Positions 19,524 to 31,532 of a stretch of 64,000 nt of DNA are shown here, in pieces. The position numbers were made by a program, and so were the translations under genes. Position 1 is the stretch's first letter. Each line of letters starts with the position of its first letter. This stretch comes from Pseudomonas sp. FP1742 (GTDB lineage: Bacteria > Pseudomonadota > Gammaproteobacteria > Pseudomonadales > Pseudomonadaceae), in NCBI RefSeq assembly GCF_030687145.1, contig NZ_CP117460.1:5208001-5272000 (forward strand). The letters run 5' to 3'. The notes under the pieces are model-generated. The model was not told the origin of the DNA, did no database searches, and worked only from the letters and a program-made list of their open reading frames with translations.

Positions 19524-20741
19524 TTAGGTACGGTACTCGGCGTTGATCTTCACGTATTCGTGGGACAGGTCAGTGGTCCAGATGGTTTCGCTGCAATCGC
19601 CGCGACCCAGTTCGATACGAATGGTGATCTCTTCCTGTTGCATCACCGCCGCGCCCTGGGCTTCGGTGTAAGTGGCAGAGCGGGCGCCACGGCTGGCGAT
19701 GCACACATCGCCGAGGAACACGTCGATCTTGCTGACGTCCAGGTTCGGCACGCCGGCACGACCCACGGCGGCCAGGATGCGGCCCCAGTTCGGGTCGGAG
19801 GCGAACAGCGCGGTCTTGATCAGCGGCGAGTGGGCCACGGTGTAGCCGACGTCCAGGCATTCCTGGTGATTGCCGCCGCCGTTGACTTCAACGGTAACGA
19901 ACTTGGTCGCGCCTTCGCCGTCACGCACGATGGCCTGGGCCACGTCCATGCACACTTCAAATACTGCTTGTTTCAACTTGGCGAACAGCTCGCCTTCGGC
20001 GCGGGTGATTTCCGGCAGCGCCGCCTTGCCGGTGGCGATCAGCATGCAGCAGTCGTTGGTCGAGGTGTCGCCGTCGATGGTGATGCGGTTGAACGACTTG
20101 TTGGCGCCGTCCAGCAACAGGTTTTGCAGCACCTCGCGGGAGACTTTGGCGTCGGTGGCGATGTAGCCGAGCATGGTTGCCATGTTCGGACGGATCATGC
20201 CCGCGCCTTTGCTGATGCCGGTGACAGTGATGGTCACGCCGTCATGCTGGAACTGACGGCTGGCGCCCTTGGGCAGGGTGTCGGTGGTCATGATGCCGGT
20301 GGCGGCGGCTTCCCAGTTATTCTCCGACAGGTCATCGAGGGCCGCTTGCAGTGCACCTTCGATTTTCTCGACCGGCAACGGCTCGCCGATCACGCCGGTG
20401 GAGTACGGCAGCACCAGGCTGGCATCGACACCGGTCAGCTCCGCGAGCTTGGCGCAGGTACGCTCGGCGGCGGCCAGGCCGGGTTCGCCGGTGCCTGCGT
20501 TGGCATTGCCGGTGTTGGTCAGCAGGTAACGCACCGGGCCTTGCACGCGTTGCTTGGCCAGGATCACCGGAGCGGCGCAAAAGGCGTTCAGGGTGAACAC
20601 CCCCGCCACTGTGGAGCCTTCGGCACAGCGCATGACCACGACATCCTTGCGCCCCGGGCGCTTGATACCGGCCGAGGCGATACCGAGTTCAAAACCGGCA
20701 ACCGGGTGCAACGTTGGCAAAGGACCAAGACCAACAGCCAT
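19524..20741 (-). CDS. argJ: Arginine biosynthesis bifunctional protein ArgJ
   Basis: This 405-aa ornithine acetyltransferase/N-acetylglutamate synthase recycles acetyl groups in the arginine pathway. The proenzyme cleaves itself into alpha and beta chains at the conserved Ala-Thr of [16 protein letters not shown], here A188/T189, and the Thr is the nucleophile. Other family motifs are [19 protein letters not shown] and [16 protein letters not shown] lies eight bases before the ATG. Length is normal. It follows secA, beyond a hairpin. Confidence 0.97.
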   Translation of the reverse strand: MAVGLGPLPTLHPVAGFELGIASAGIKRPGRKDVVVMRCAEGSTVAGVFTLNAFCAAPVILAKQRVQGPVRYLLTNTGNANAGTGEPGLAAAERTCAKLAELTGVDASLVLPYSTGVIGEPLPVEKIEGALQAALDDLSENNWEAAATGIMTTDTLPKGASRQFQHDGVTITVTGISKGAGMIRPNMATMLGYIATDAKVSREVLQNLLLDGANKSFNRITIDGDTSTNDCCMLIATGKAALPEITRAEGELFAKLKQAVFEVCMDVAQAIVRDGEGATKFVTVEVNGGGNHQECLDVGYTVAHSPLIKTALFASDPNWGRILAAVGRAGVPNLDVSKIDVFLGDVCIASRGARSATYTEAQGAAVMQQEEITIRIELGRGDCSETIWTTDLSHEYVKINAEYRT

Positions 20742-20800
20742 GAATGCGCTCCTTAAAAAATGTTGGCACCGTCAGTGCGATGGACGGTGGTTTAAATGGC

Positions 20801-20833
20801 AAAACGCCGCGACGGCAGAAGCCGGTCGCGGCG
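20801..20833 (-). terminator. Terminator hairpin downstream of secA
   Basis: CGCCGCGAC and GTCGCGGCG form a 9-bp stem, extended by GGC/GCC around an AGAA loop, and on the minus strand it is followed by TTTT. It lies 28 bases beyond the secA stop and before argJ. Confidence 0.7.
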
Positions 20834-20860
20834 CGGGTATTTCAGCGTTTGAAACGGGGT

Positions 20861-23599
<2,739 letters not shown>

Positions 23600-23760
23600 A
23601 TCGGCAGGATCTTCCACACTAAAGGGATGGAGGGCGGCCCCGTGAGTCGCCCGTGCAGCCCTCATGGCCGCATGCGAACGAGCATTCTACCCGGAAACGA
23701 TGGTGAGGAAAGTGGCGTTGTTCCACGATGCATGCACTGCGCTGTGACGGGGCTCACCTA

Positions 23761-23788
23761 AAATAAGGGCTTTTTACTGAACTTCAAC
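23761..23788 (-). promoter_or_regulatory. Putative sigma70 promoter for secA
   Basis: On the minus strand TTGAAG (23788-23783), a 16-base spacer and TATTTT (23766-23761) give a reasonable sigma70 match about 160 bases before the secA start. Most of the 307-bp secA-dciA gap otherwise holds nothing recognisable. Confidence 0.4.
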
Positions 23789-23906
23789 CCGTTCCGGGCA
23801 CAAGTTATTCGTTGATTTAATGAGTAAAACGCTCACAAAGCAATGGGTCGGGAGCAACCAGTGCTTTCTGTTAACATGGCCGCTCTGTTACTTCAGGTGT
23901 TCGATC

Positions 23907-24362
23907 ATGGCATTTCGCCCTCTCACGGCCAGAGCACCCGCCGTCCTGCTTCGCGAAGCCAAACCGCTGAAGGCCATTTTTGGCCACGCTCAACGCCTGG
24001 GCCATTTACAACGCCTGGTGGAAAGCCAGTTGCAGCCGGCTGCCCGGGAGCATTGTCATGTGGCGTCGTGGCGTGAAGGCAATCTATTGCTGATCGTCAC
24101 CGACGGTCACTGGGCTACCCGCCTGCGCTACCAGCAAAAGCGTCTGCAACGGCAGTTACAGCTGTTCGATGAATTCGCCAGCCTGACGCGGATCCTGTTC
24201 AAGGTGCAGCCGCCTACCGTTCAGCAAGGGGCGGCGGGGCATACGATAAATTTGTCGACGGATGCGGCCGCAACCATTCAGGCGACGGCTGACGGGATTA
24301 CCGACCCGAACCTGCGGGCGGCCCTCGAACGCCTGGCGGCGCACGCCAAACCCAAGTCATGA
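23907..24362 (+). CDS. dciA: DciA (DUF721), replicative helicase loader/operator
   Basis: This 151-aa DUF721 protein has the N-terminal fold (PLKAIFGHAQRLGHLQRL, then HVASWREGNLLLIVTDGHWATRLRYQQ) of DciA, the ancestral bacterial factor that helps DnaB helicase onto DNA. The C-terminal part is a low-complexity Ala/Thr/Gln region. The position between secA and (in relatives) lpxC is the usual one for this gene. Start chosen at MAFRPLTARAP because the conserved part begins there. Confidence 0.87.
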   Translation: MAFRPLTARAPAVLLREAKPLKAIFGHAQRLGHLQRLVESQLQPAAREHCHVASWREGNLLLIVTDGHWATRLRYQQKRLQRQLQLFDEFASLTRILFKVQPPTVQQGAAGHTINLSTDAAATIQATADGITDPNLRAALERLAAHAKPKS

Positions 24363-24371
24363 CATAGAACC

Positions 24372-24465
24372 CATGTGGGAGCGGGCTTGCTCGCGAAGGC
24401 GGCTAATCAATCAACATTTCTGTTGAATGTTAAACCGCTTTCGCGAGCAAGCCCGCTCCCACATG
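24372..24465. repeat. REPIN (CTCGCGAA type)
   Basis: Arms CATGTGGGAGCGGGCTTGCT and complement, running into TCGCGAA, flank a spacer with its own short inverted ACATT/AATGT. It lies between convergent dciA and the HerA-like gene. Confidence 0.93.
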
Positions 24466-24482
24466 TTGACTGTGTACGCTCG

Positions 24483-25970
24483 CTAGCGGCGTTTGCTGCC
24501 GCCAAGCAATGACCCCATCAAACCACGCACCAATTGTCGGCCCAGTTGATTTGCCGCCTGTCGCATCGCCGATTTCAGTGCCTGCCCTGCCGCCGTGCCG
24601 AGGAATTCCCCGGCCTGTTCGGTGAAACTCGGCTCTTCAGGTACAGGTTTGCCCGGTGCTGCCTCAGGCTCCGGCGCCAACCCCTTACGCCCCATCAGCA
24701 CTTCATACGCCGATTCGCGATCGATCGGTTTGTCATAGCGCCCCTTGAACGGCGAACCGGCGATCAGCACCGTGCGTTCGGTCTCGGTCAGCGGCCCGAT
24801 CCGCGATTGCGGCGGCGCCACCAATACCCGCTGGACCATGCCCGGCGTGCCCTTGTCTTGCAAGGTGCCGACCAGAGCCTCGCCGATCCCCAACTCAGTC
24901 AGCACCGACAAGGCGTCAAACGCCGGATTCGGCCGAAAGCCCTCGGCCACCGCACGCAGGGATTTCTGCTCTTTGGCGGTGAACGCGCGCAAGCCATGCT
25001 GAACACGCAGGCCCAACTGAGCCAGCACGTCATCCGGCAGGTCGCCTGGCGATTGGGTGACGAAATATACGCCTACACCTTTGGAGCGGATCAGACGGAC
25101 AACCTGTTCCAGACGATCCTGCAACGCCTTGGGCGTACCGGCAAACAGCAAGTGCGCCTCGTCGAAAAACAGCGCCAGCAGCGGTTTCTCCGCATCACCG
25201 CGCTCCGGCAATTGCTCGAACAGTTCGGCCAGCAACCACAAAAGGAACGTCGCATAGACCTTCGGCGCTTCGTGCACCAGACGGCTGGCGTCGAGCAAGT
25301 GAATGCGCCCGCGACCATCCACGGCCGGTTGCAACATGTCTTCCAGTTGCAACGCCGGCTCGCCGAACAACGCCTCGGCGCCCTGCTGTTCCAGCGTCGC
25401 CAATCGGCGCAACAGGGCCTGGCTGGAGCCGGTGGTCATCAGCGCGGCGTCATCGCCCAGCAATTCGGGGTTATCGCGCAGATGATTGAGCAGCGCCTTC
25501 AAATCCTTCAAATCCAGCAGCAACAGCCCTTCGCGGTCGGCCACCTTGAACGCGGCATACAGTGCCGACTGCTGACTATCGGTCAGCTCCAACAGGCTAC
25601 CGAGCAGCAATGGCCCCATTTCGCTCAAGGTGGTGCGCAGTGGATGACCGGATTGACCGTGAATGTCCCACAGGGTTACCGGATAGGCCTGAGGCTTATG
25701 GTTCAGCCAGGGCATGCCGGCGATCCGCTCCGCAACCTTGCCTTGAGGGTTGCCGGCGGCGCCCAGGCCGCACAAGTCGCCTTTGATGTCCGCCGCGAAC
25801 ACTGCCACGCCGGCATCGCTGAACGCTTCGGCCAGACGCTGCAACGTAACGGTTTTACCGGTCCCGGTAGCGCCCGCTACCAAACCGTGACGGTTCGCCA
25901 GGCGCATGGCCTGGGTGATGGGCTGGCCAGCGAGGTCGGCGCCGATAACGAGTTGCGATGAGTCAGGCAT
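24483..25970 (-). CDS. HerA-like ATPase, DUF853 family (YjgR-like)
   Basis: The protein is 495 aa from MPDSSQLVIGADLAG. It has Walker A LVAGATGTGKTVTLQ, Walker B LALFFDEAHLLF, the FVTQSPGDLPDDVLAQLG sensor segment, and KGTPGMVQRVLVAPP near the C-terminus, all as in the DUF853/HerA_C family of FtsK-HerA ATPases (E. coli YjgR). The role of the family is unknown; HerA relatives move DNA. A C-terminal Pro/Glu linker and Gln-rich helix (AMRQAANQLGRQLVRGLMG) follow. Alternative start at 25982 (MGDK); GGTGA four bases before 25970 favours the shorter form. Confidence 0.9.
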   Translation of the reverse strand: MPDSSQLVIGADLAGQPITQAMRLANRHGLVAGATGTGKTVTLQRLAEAFSDAGVAVFAADIKGDLCGLGAAGNPQGKVAERIAGMPWLNHKPQAYPVTLWDIHGQSGHPLRTTLSEMGPLLLGSLLELTDSQQSALYAAFKVADREGLLLLDLKDLKALLNHLRDNPELLGDDAALMTTGSSQALLRRLATLEQQGAEALFGEPALQLEDMLQPAVDGRGRIHLLDASRLVHEAPKVYATFLLWLLAELFEQLPERGDAEKPLLALFFDEAHLLFAGTPKALQDRLEQVVRLIRSKGVGVYFVTQSPGDLPDDVLAQLGLRVQHGLRAFTAKEQKSLRAVAEGFRPNPAFDALSVLTELGIGEALVGTLQDKGTPGMVQRVLVAPPQSRIGPLTETERTVLIAGSPFKGRYDKPIDRESAYEVLMGRKGLAPEPEAAPGKPVPEEPSFTEQAGEFLGTAAGQALKSAMRQAANQLGRQLVRGLMGSLLGGSKRR

Positions 25971-26098
25971 TTTGTCACCCATGGTTAATCTTTGATCCTT
26001 CATGGCCGATAACAACCGAGAGACCAGACTGAAAATAGCGTCGGTAATTCCCTAAGGAGAGACGGAAATATCAGCTTACTTTCAACACTGCCCATTTT

Positions 26099-26120
26099 GC
26101 GTGCCTTTATAAAAGCACGC
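26099..26120 (+). promoter_or_regulatory. Near-perfect palindrome around TTTATAAA upstream of the chemoreceptor
   Basis: GCGTGCCTTTA and TAAAAGCACGC form a 22-bp palindrome with one mismatched pair, centred 46 bases before the chemoreceptor ATG. It could be an operator or a leader hairpin. Confidence 0.3.
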
Positions 26121-26154
26121 CCTGGACATTAAGACCTTAGCGGACCCCCAAGCC

Positions 26155-28044
26155 ATGAACAAAAACCTGCGCTTCAGCCATAAGATACTGCTTGCCGCCG
26201 CCCTGATCGTTATCGCCGCATTCGCCTCGTTCACACTGTACAACGACTATTTGCAGCGCAATGCGATACGCCGCGATCTGGACAACTACCTGCAAGAAAT
26301 GGGTAACGTCACCGCCAAAAACATTCAGACTTGGCTGACTGGCCGCAGCCTGTTGATCGAAAACCTGTCACAGACCGTTGCCCTGAACGCCGAGAGCGAC
26401 AACGTCGCCAAACTGCTGGAACAGAAGGCCGTCGCATCCACCTTCATGGGCGCCTACCTGGGCAACAAGGATGGCACGTTCATCATCCGCCCGGACAGCA
26501 AGATGCCCGACGGCTACGACCCTCGTGTTCGCCCTTGGTACAAGAGCGCGCAAAGCACCAGCGGTTCTGCCTTGACCGAACCTTACATCGATCTGGCGTC
26601 TGGCCAGTTGGTGATTTCCATCGTCGACAGCGTCCTCAAGGACGGCCAGAACATCGGTGTGGTCGGTGGCGACCTCAGCCTGCAAGTGATTACCGACAGC
26701 CTCAACGCCCTGGACTTCGGCGGTATGGGCTATGCGTTCCTGGTCAGCGCCGACGGCAAGATCCTGGTTCACCCGGACAAAGCCCTGGTGATGAAGCCCC
26801 TGAGCGAGGCGTACCCGAAAAACACCCCACGCATCAGCAGCGAACTCAGTGAAATCGATGTCGATGGCAAGACCCGCATCGTCACGTTCACCCCCATCAA
26901 AGGCCTGTCTTCGGTCAATTGGTACATCGGCCTGTCGGTGGACAAGGACAAAGCTTTCGCCAGGCTCAGCGAATTCCGCGCCTCGGCGGTCGTCGCGACG
27001 GTCATTGCCGTGGCCATTATCATCGCCTTGCTGGGCATGCTGATCCGCATCCTGATCCAGCCGCTGCACGTCATGACCCGGGCCATGGAAGACATCGCCG
27101 ACGGTGAGGGCGACCTGACCAAGCGCCTGACCATCCAGAATCAGGACGAATTCGGCATCCTCGGCACGGCGTTCAACCGCTTCGTGGAACGGATTCATAC
27201 CTCGATCCGCGAAGTATCCTCGGCCACCGGGCAAGTCAACGAAGTGGCCTTGCGGGTGGTGGCGGCCTCGAACTCGTCGATGTTCAACTCCGACCAGCAA
27301 GCCTCGCGCACCAGCAGCGTGGCCGCGGCGATCAACCAGCTCGGCGCCGCCGCCCAGGAAATCGCCCGCAACGCAGCGCAAGCGTCCAGTCAGGCCAGCG
27401 ACGCCCGCAGCCTGGCCGAAGACGGCCAGCAAGTGGTGGATCGCAGCATTGCCGCGATGAATCAGCTGTCGAGCATGCTCAGCGCTTCCAGCACCAACAT
27501 CGAGTCGCTGAACAGCAAAACCGTGAACATCGGGCAGATTCTCGAAGTGATCACCAGCATTTCCCAGCAAACCAACCTGCTGGCACTCAACGCGGCCATT
27601 GAAGCGGCACGGGCCGGTGAAGCCGGGCGCGGTTTTGCCGTGGTGGCCGACGAAGTGCGCAACCTGGCGCACCGCACACAGGAGTCGGCGCAACAGGTGC
27701 AGACCATGATCGAGGAGCTGCAAGTCGGCGCCCGTGAGTCCGTCAGCACCATGAGCGACAGCCAGCGTCACAGCCAGGACAGCGTGGAAATCGCCAACCT
27801 GGCCGGCGAGCGCTTGAACAGCGTGACGTTGCGCATCGGCGAAATCGACGGCATGAACCAGTCGGTGGCCACGGCGACCGAGGAACAAACGGCGGTGGTG
27901 GAGTCGATCAACGTGGACATCACCGAGATCAACACGCTGAACCAGGAAGGCGTGGAAAACCTGCAATCGACCTTGCGGGCCTGCTCGGACCTTGAGCAGC
28001 AGGCCTCGCGCTTGAAGCAATTGGTGGGCAGTTTCCGTATCTAG
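26155..28044 (+). CDS. Methyl-accepting chemotaxis protein, dCache amino-acid type (PctA/CtaA-like)
   Basis: This 629-aa chemoreceptor has TM1 (about residues 12-30), a periplasmic dCache_1 domain (about 35-275), TM2 (about 280-302), HAMP (about 303-357) and a cytoplasmic signalling domain whose hairpin tip reads [20 protein letters not shown]. The membrane-distal pocket motif [11 protein letters not shown] plus YIDLASG and GVVGGDLS has the Tyr, Arg, Trp-Tyr and Asp residues associated with amino-acid-binding dCache receptors, so amino acids are the likely ligands. No C-terminal CheR/CheB pentapeptide is present. By remembered order it sits where pctA/pctB lie near purU in PAO1. Confidence 0.93.
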   Translation: MNKNLRFSHKILLAAALIVIAAFASFTLYNDYLQRNAIRRDLDNYLQEMGNVTAKNIQTWLTGRSLLIENLSQTVALNAESDNVAKLLEQKAVASTFMGAYLGNKDGTFIIRPDSKMPDGYDPRVRPWYKSAQSTSGSALTEPYIDLASGQLVISIVDSVLKDGQNIGVVGGDLSLQVITDSLNALDFGGMGYAFLVSADGKILVHPDKALVMKPLSEAYPKNTPRISSELSEIDVDGKTRIVTFTPIKGLSSVNWYIGLSVDKDKAFARLSEFRASAVVATVIAVAIIIALLGMLIRILIQPLHVMTRAMEDIADGEGDLTKRLTIQNQDEFGILGTAFNRFVERIHTSIREVSSATGQVNEVALRVVAASNSSMFNSDQQASRTSSVAAAINQLGAAAQEIARNAAQASSQASDARSLAEDGQQVVDRSIAAMNQLSSMLSASSTNIESLNSKTVNIGQILEVITSISQQTNLLALNAAIEAARAGEAGRGFAVVADEVRNLAHRTQESAQQVQTMIEELQVGARESVSTMSDSQRHSQDSVEIANLAGERLNSVTLRIGEIDGMNQSVATATEEQTAVVESINVDITEINTLNQEGVENLQSTLRACSDLEQQASRLKQLVGSFRI

Positions 28045-28056
28045 CGTCTGAACTGG

Positions 28057-28143
28057 CCTCTTCGCGGGCAAGCCCGCTTCCACAGTTGACCGCGTCCGCC
28101 TGGACAACTCGGTCACTGTGGGAGCGGGTTTGCCCGCGAAGGC
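28057..28143. repeat. REPIN (CCCGCGAA type)
   Basis: Inverted arms TTCGCGGGCAAGCCCGCTTC and AGCGGGTTTGCCCGCGAA flank a spacer containing GGACAACTCGGTCA, matching the spacers of REPINs at 17681 and 19415. It lies between two same-strand genes. Confidence 0.93.
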
Positions 28144-28259
28144 GTCCATCCAGGCACCAAAAATCCCGCTGCGTCCCCCCACCGCAAAACCCAACCGAAC
28201 ATCTATCCTTCATATAGGTCAACCAAAGGGAGCACATCGAACCCGGAGGGATGTTCATC

Positions 28260-29372
28260 GTGCATATCGCTGACATAACCATGTTCTACGCCCCTGCCAG
28301 CGGTGGCGTGCGCACTTATCTGGATGCCAAACACCGTCGTTTGGGCATCAAACCCGGTATTTGCCATAGCCTGCTGATCCCAGGAGCGCATTTGAGTGAA
28401 CAGGATGGTGTCTATACGGTTCCGGCCCCCGCCCTGCCCTTCGGCAAGGGTTATCGCTTCCCCCTCCGTCTCGGGCCGTGGCGCAATGTCCTGCGAGATT
28501 TACAGCCCGATCTGATTGAAGTCGGCGACCCTTACCTGACCGCCTGGGCCGCTTTGGACGCCAAGCGGCAACTCGATGTGCCGGTGATCGGCTTTTATCA
28601 CTCCGACCTGCCGATGCTGGTCAGTAACCGCATGGGCAACTGGGTTACACCCAATGTCGAAGCTTATGTCAGCAAACTCTATGGCAACTTCGACCGGGTT
28701 CTGGCGCCGAGCCAGGTCATGGCCGACAAACTGATCGGGCTGGGGGTGAAGAACGTTTTCGTACAACCCCTGGGCGTCGACCTGCAAACGTTCAACCCCG
28801 CTGCACGGGATCCAGGCCTGCGGGCCGAATTGGGCATCGATGAAAACACTCACCTGCTGATCTTCGCCGGCCGAGGCTCCAAGGAAAAAAACCTGCCGGT
28901 GCTGCTCAATTGCATGAAGCGCCTGGGACGTCGTTACCACCTGTTGCTGGTAGGCTCGTCGATGCCGACCCTGGTGCCGCGCAATGTCACCGTCCTCGAT
29001 GAGTTTTGCCCGGCGGCGCAAGTCGCGCGCCTGATGGCCAGTGCCGACGCACTGGTGCATGCCGGCGATCAGGAAACCTTTGGCCTGGTCGTCCTCGAAG
29101 CCATGGCCAGCGGCATTCCGGTGGTCGCCGTGGCGGCCGGGGCTTTCCAGGAGATTGTCACCGATCAATGCGGCCTGCTTTGTACGCCAAACAATCCAGT
29201 GGCGATGGCCAACACCGTACGTGAGCTGTTCAGCCAGGGCAGCGCCGCATTGGGTAAGCAGGCCCGTCGACATGTCGAGCAACATTACGCCTGGGACACG
29301 GTGGTCCACAGCCTGCTGGGGCACTATCACGCCGTACTCGGCACGCAATGGCCGCAGATCGCCAATGGTTGA
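28260..29372 (+). CDS. Glycosyltransferase family 4-type (GT-B)
   Basis: This protein of about 370 aa starts at GTG (MHIADITMFYAPASGGVRTY) with GGAGGG nine bases upstream; an ATG at 28251 abuts that ribosome site and is less likely. It is a GT-B retaining transferase: an N-terminal acceptor domain with the Gly-Gly loop (ASGGVRTY), and a C-terminal nucleotide-sugar domain with FAGRGSKEKNLPVLL and the EX7E motif (ETFGLVVLE). Related GT4 enzymes add sugars to lipids or phosphatidylinositol. It is the first of three genes with a deacetylase and a flippase-like membrane protein, which suggests glycolipid synthesis; acceptor and donor are unknown. Confidence 0.85.
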   Translation: MHIADITMFYAPASGGVRTYLDAKHRRLGIKPGICHSLLIPGAHLSEQDGVYTVPAPALPFGKGYRFPLRLGPWRNVLRDLQPDLIEVGDPYLTAWAALDAKRQLDVPVIGFYHSDLPMLVSNRMGNWVTPNVEAYVSKLYGNFDRVLAPSQVMADKLIGLGVKNVFVQPLGVDLQTFNPAARDPGLRAELGIDENTHLLIFAGRGSKEKNLPVLLNCMKRLGRRYHLLLVGSSMPTLVPRNVTVLDEFCPAAQVARLMASADALVHAGDQETFGLVVLEAMASGIPVVAVAAGAFQEIVTDQCGLLCTPNNPVAMANTVRELFSQGSAALGKQARRHVEQHYAWDTVVHSLLGHYHAVLGTQWPQIANG

Positions 29373-29376
29373 GCCC

Positions 29377-30141
29377 ATGAACGCGCCCGGTCTGTTGCTG
29401 GTGCTGCACGACGTTGCGCCGCAAACCTGGCCCGACTACCAGGCCTTCGTCGAAGCCGTCGACGCACTGGGGACAGTGCCGATGACCTGGCTGGTGGTGC
29501 CGAACTTCCACAAACATAACGACCTTGACGCGCATCCGGGGTTTAGACATTTGCTCAGCAACCGTGTCGCCCTCGGCGACGAACTGGCACTGCACGGCTA
29601 CTACCATTGCGATGAAGGACCGACCCCCATCACTCCTCGAGACTGGTTCATGCGCCGGATCTACACCCATGAAGGCGAGTTCTACAAGTTGCCTGTGGAA
29701 GCCGCCCTCGCCCGCCTGCGCGCTGGAATCGAAGTGTTCCAGCGTTATGACTGGCCACTGGAAGGTTTCGTCGCGCCAGCCTGGCTGATGAGCGAAGGCA
29801 CCCGCCAGGCATTGCGCCAGTTGCCGTTGCGTTACACCAGCGATTCGCAGCACCTGTATCGTTTGCCGGAGTTCACCGCGATCGATGCCCCCGGCCTGGT
29901 CTGGAGCGCTCGCAGCGCCTGGCGCCGTGGCCTGTCGAAAATCGTCAGCGATCAGCGCGAACAGCGCTGGTGCCAGGCGCCGGTGATTCGTCTGGGCCTG
30001 CACCCGGTGGACATGCGCCATGAGTTCTCGCGGCAGTATTGGCTGCATATTCTCAAGCGCCTGCTCGACGAGGGCCGTGTGCCGATGACCAAGGCCGGTT
30101 GGCTGAAACTGCAACGCGACCCCGTCGGTCGCGCCGCATGA
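29377..30141 (+). CDS. DUF2334 polysaccharide-deacetylase-like protein
   Basis: The protein is 254 aa from MNAPGLLLVLHDVAPQTWPD. The VLHDV start and ELALHGYYHCDE segment supply the Asp and His residues that bind the metal in carbohydrate esterase 4-like folds, and GFVAPAWLMSE and LGLHPVDMRH complete the DUF2334 pattern. Family members are predicted N- or O-deacetylases. Start is 4 bases past the glycosyltransferase stop; MVEPM at 29365 is an alternative. It overlaps the next gene by ATGA, so the three genes form one operon. Confidence 0.83.
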   Translation: MNAPGLLLVLHDVAPQTWPDYQAFVEAVDALGTVPMTWLVVPNFHKHNDLDAHPGFRHLLSNRVALGDELALHGYYHCDEGPTPITPRDWFMRRIYTHEGEFYKLPVEAALARLRAGIEVFQRYDWPLEGFVAPAWLMSEGTRQALRQLPLRYTSDSQHLYRLPEFTAIDAPGLVWSARSAWRRGLSKIVSDQREQRWCQAPVIRLGLHPVDMRHEFSRQYWLHILKRLLDEGRVPMTKAGWLKLQRDPVGRAA

Positions 30142-31133
30142 GCCGGGGAATTCTGCTGATCGTCGCGCTGCTCGCCGCGGTGCTCATCCCGTCGTTGCTG
30201 GGCGGCGGCGAGACATGGTCGCGCCTGCAAAGCTTTCCGCTGGAATGGCTGCTGATCATGTTCGGCATGATCCTGCTGTGCTGGGTGATCAACACCCTGC
30301 GCTTGCGCCTGTTGCTGGGCGATCAGAGTGACAAGGTGAGCCGCCTGAAAAGCCTCGGGGTGGTGATGTCCGCCGAGTTCGCCTACTGCGCCACCCCCGG
30401 CGGCAGTGGCGGCCCGCTGACCATCATGGCCCTGTTGGCGCGCCACGGCGTGCGGCCGGCCAGGGGCAGCGCCGTGTTCGCCATGGACCAATTGAGCGAT
30501 CTGCTGTTTTTCCTCTGCGCGCTGAGCGGGATTCTGATTTATGCACTGTTCCAGCACCTCAGCCAGCGCCTGGAATGGCTGCTGACCGTCAGCGCCATTT
30601 CGTTGTTCGGCGGGCTGTTCAGTTGCGTGTTGATGGCTCGCTACCACCGCTCGCTGATTCGTCTGAGCGGTCGGTTGCTCGCCCGATTCAATGTCAAATC
30701 AACGACTCGACACCGCTGGGCACGAAAGCTCCTGCACTTCCTGGCGGCGTTCACTGACACCTTGAAGTTACCCTTTCAGACACTGATCAAGGTATTCGCC
30801 CTGACCTGCCTGCATTGGGTCTTGCGTTACAGCGTGCTGTATCTGGCGTTGCGCGGGCTGGGCGTGGATTTGCAGTGGGCCTGGTGCTTTCTGATCCAGA
30901 TGCTGTCATTGAGTGCGGGGCAATTCAGCCTGTTGCCCGGTGGTGCCGGGGCGGCGGAACTGACGTCGGCGGCGCTGCTGGCGCCCATGGTGGGGAAATC
31001 CACCGCGGCGGCGGCGATTCTGATCTGGCGGACGGTGACTTATTACTTCTATCTGGTGGTCGGTGGCCCGGTGTTTCTGCTGATGCTCGGGCGGCCATTG
31101 CTGAAGAAGTTGATGAAGTTCAAGCAAGCTTGA
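30138..31133 (+). CDS. LPG-synthase TM / UPF0104 family membrane protein (flippase-like)
   Basis: This 331-aa protein has seven to eight membrane helices and the UPF0104 (lysylphosphatidylglycerol_synthase_TM) signatures AEFAYCATPGGSGGPL and GQFSLLPGGAGAAELTSA. In MprF this domain flips aminoacylated lipids across the inner membrane; stand-alone copies are often found with glycosyltransferases and are thought to move a glycolipid. It overlaps the deacetylase by four bases. No aminoacyl-transferase domain follows, so this is the membrane half only. Confidence 0.87.
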   Translation: MSRGILLIVALLAAVLIPSLLGGGETWSRLQSFPLEWLLIMFGMILLCWVINTLRLRLLLGDQSDKVSRLKSLGVVMSAEFAYCATPGGSGGPLTIMALLARHGVRPARGSAVFAMDQLSDLLFFLCALSGILIYALFQHLSQRLEWLLTVSAISLFGGLFSCVLMARYHRSLIRLSGRLLARFNVKSTTRHRWARKLLHFLAAFTDTLKLPFQTLIKVFALTCLHWVLRYSVLYLALRGLGVDLQWAWCFLIQMLSLSAGQFSLLPGGAGAAELTSAALLAPMVGKSTAAAAILIWRTVTYYFYLVVGGPVFLLMLGRPLLKKLMKFKQA

Positions 31134-31226
31134 AAGATCGAGGGGGCTTGTCGGAACGCCGCACCGCCCCTTCGGCGGCGCAGCCGTCGCAAGATCAGCA
31201 CGCAAGGTCTACCTGAAAGAGTGCCG

Positions 31227-31270
31227 GGGCCGCTTCGCAGCCCAACGGGGGCAAGCCCCCTCGCCACAGG
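31227..31270. repeat. Single (half) REP of the GGCGAGGGGGCTTGCC type
   Basis: GGGGCCGCTTCGCAGCCCAA followed by GGGGGCAAGCCCCCTCGCCA matches the right half of the REPIN at 46488; the left half is missing. The preceding 31134-31220 holds a GC-rich sequence that may be another repeat fragment. Confidence 0.8.
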
Positions 31271-31274
31271 GTTT

Positions 31275-31451
31275 TCAGGCACCACTGGCTGTATCTTCAG
31301 AATCGTCCTGCAACTGCTCCCACAACTCGGCGGCGCCGGGAAACTCCGTGCCGTCTTCGGGGCTCAGGTCGTCCGGATCGTAGCGGCTCAAACAGCCCTC
31401 GCCCAATGTGGCGGGCGCCTTGGAAACAGCTTTATCCAGCGGATCGGCCAT
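31275..31451 (-). CDS. Small acidic conserved protein, unknown function
   Basis: This 58-aa protein starts MADPLDKAVSKAPATLGEGC and is strongly acidic in its second half (DDLSPEDGTEF...). GAGGAC lies seven bases before the second of two nearby ATGs, which I use. I do not recognise a named family, though the composition and ribosome site look genuine. It follows purU on the same strand, beyond a hairpin. Confidence 0.6.
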   Translation of the reverse strand: MADPLDKAVSKAPATLGEGCLSRYDPDDLSPEDGTEFPGAAELWEQLQDDSEDTASGA

Positions 31452-31476
31452 GGTCATGTCCTCGGTGCAGAAACGG

Positions 31477-31513
31477 CGAAGGGCCTGAAGCGATTGAACG
31501 CCCAGGCCCTTCG
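31477..31513 (-). terminator. Hairpin downstream of purU
   Basis: GAAGGGCCTG and CAGGCCCTTC (11 bp with the flanking C-G) enclose a 15-base loop just past the purU stop. No good T run follows on the minus strand, so termination may be partial. Confidence 0.5.
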
Positions 31514-31532
31514 GATTTCAACCGTATGGTTG

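Noticed and set aside
26368..28194. A 608-codon minus-strand frame
   Set aside because: Antisense to the chemoreceptor, low-complexity composition, and its start lies in a REPIN.
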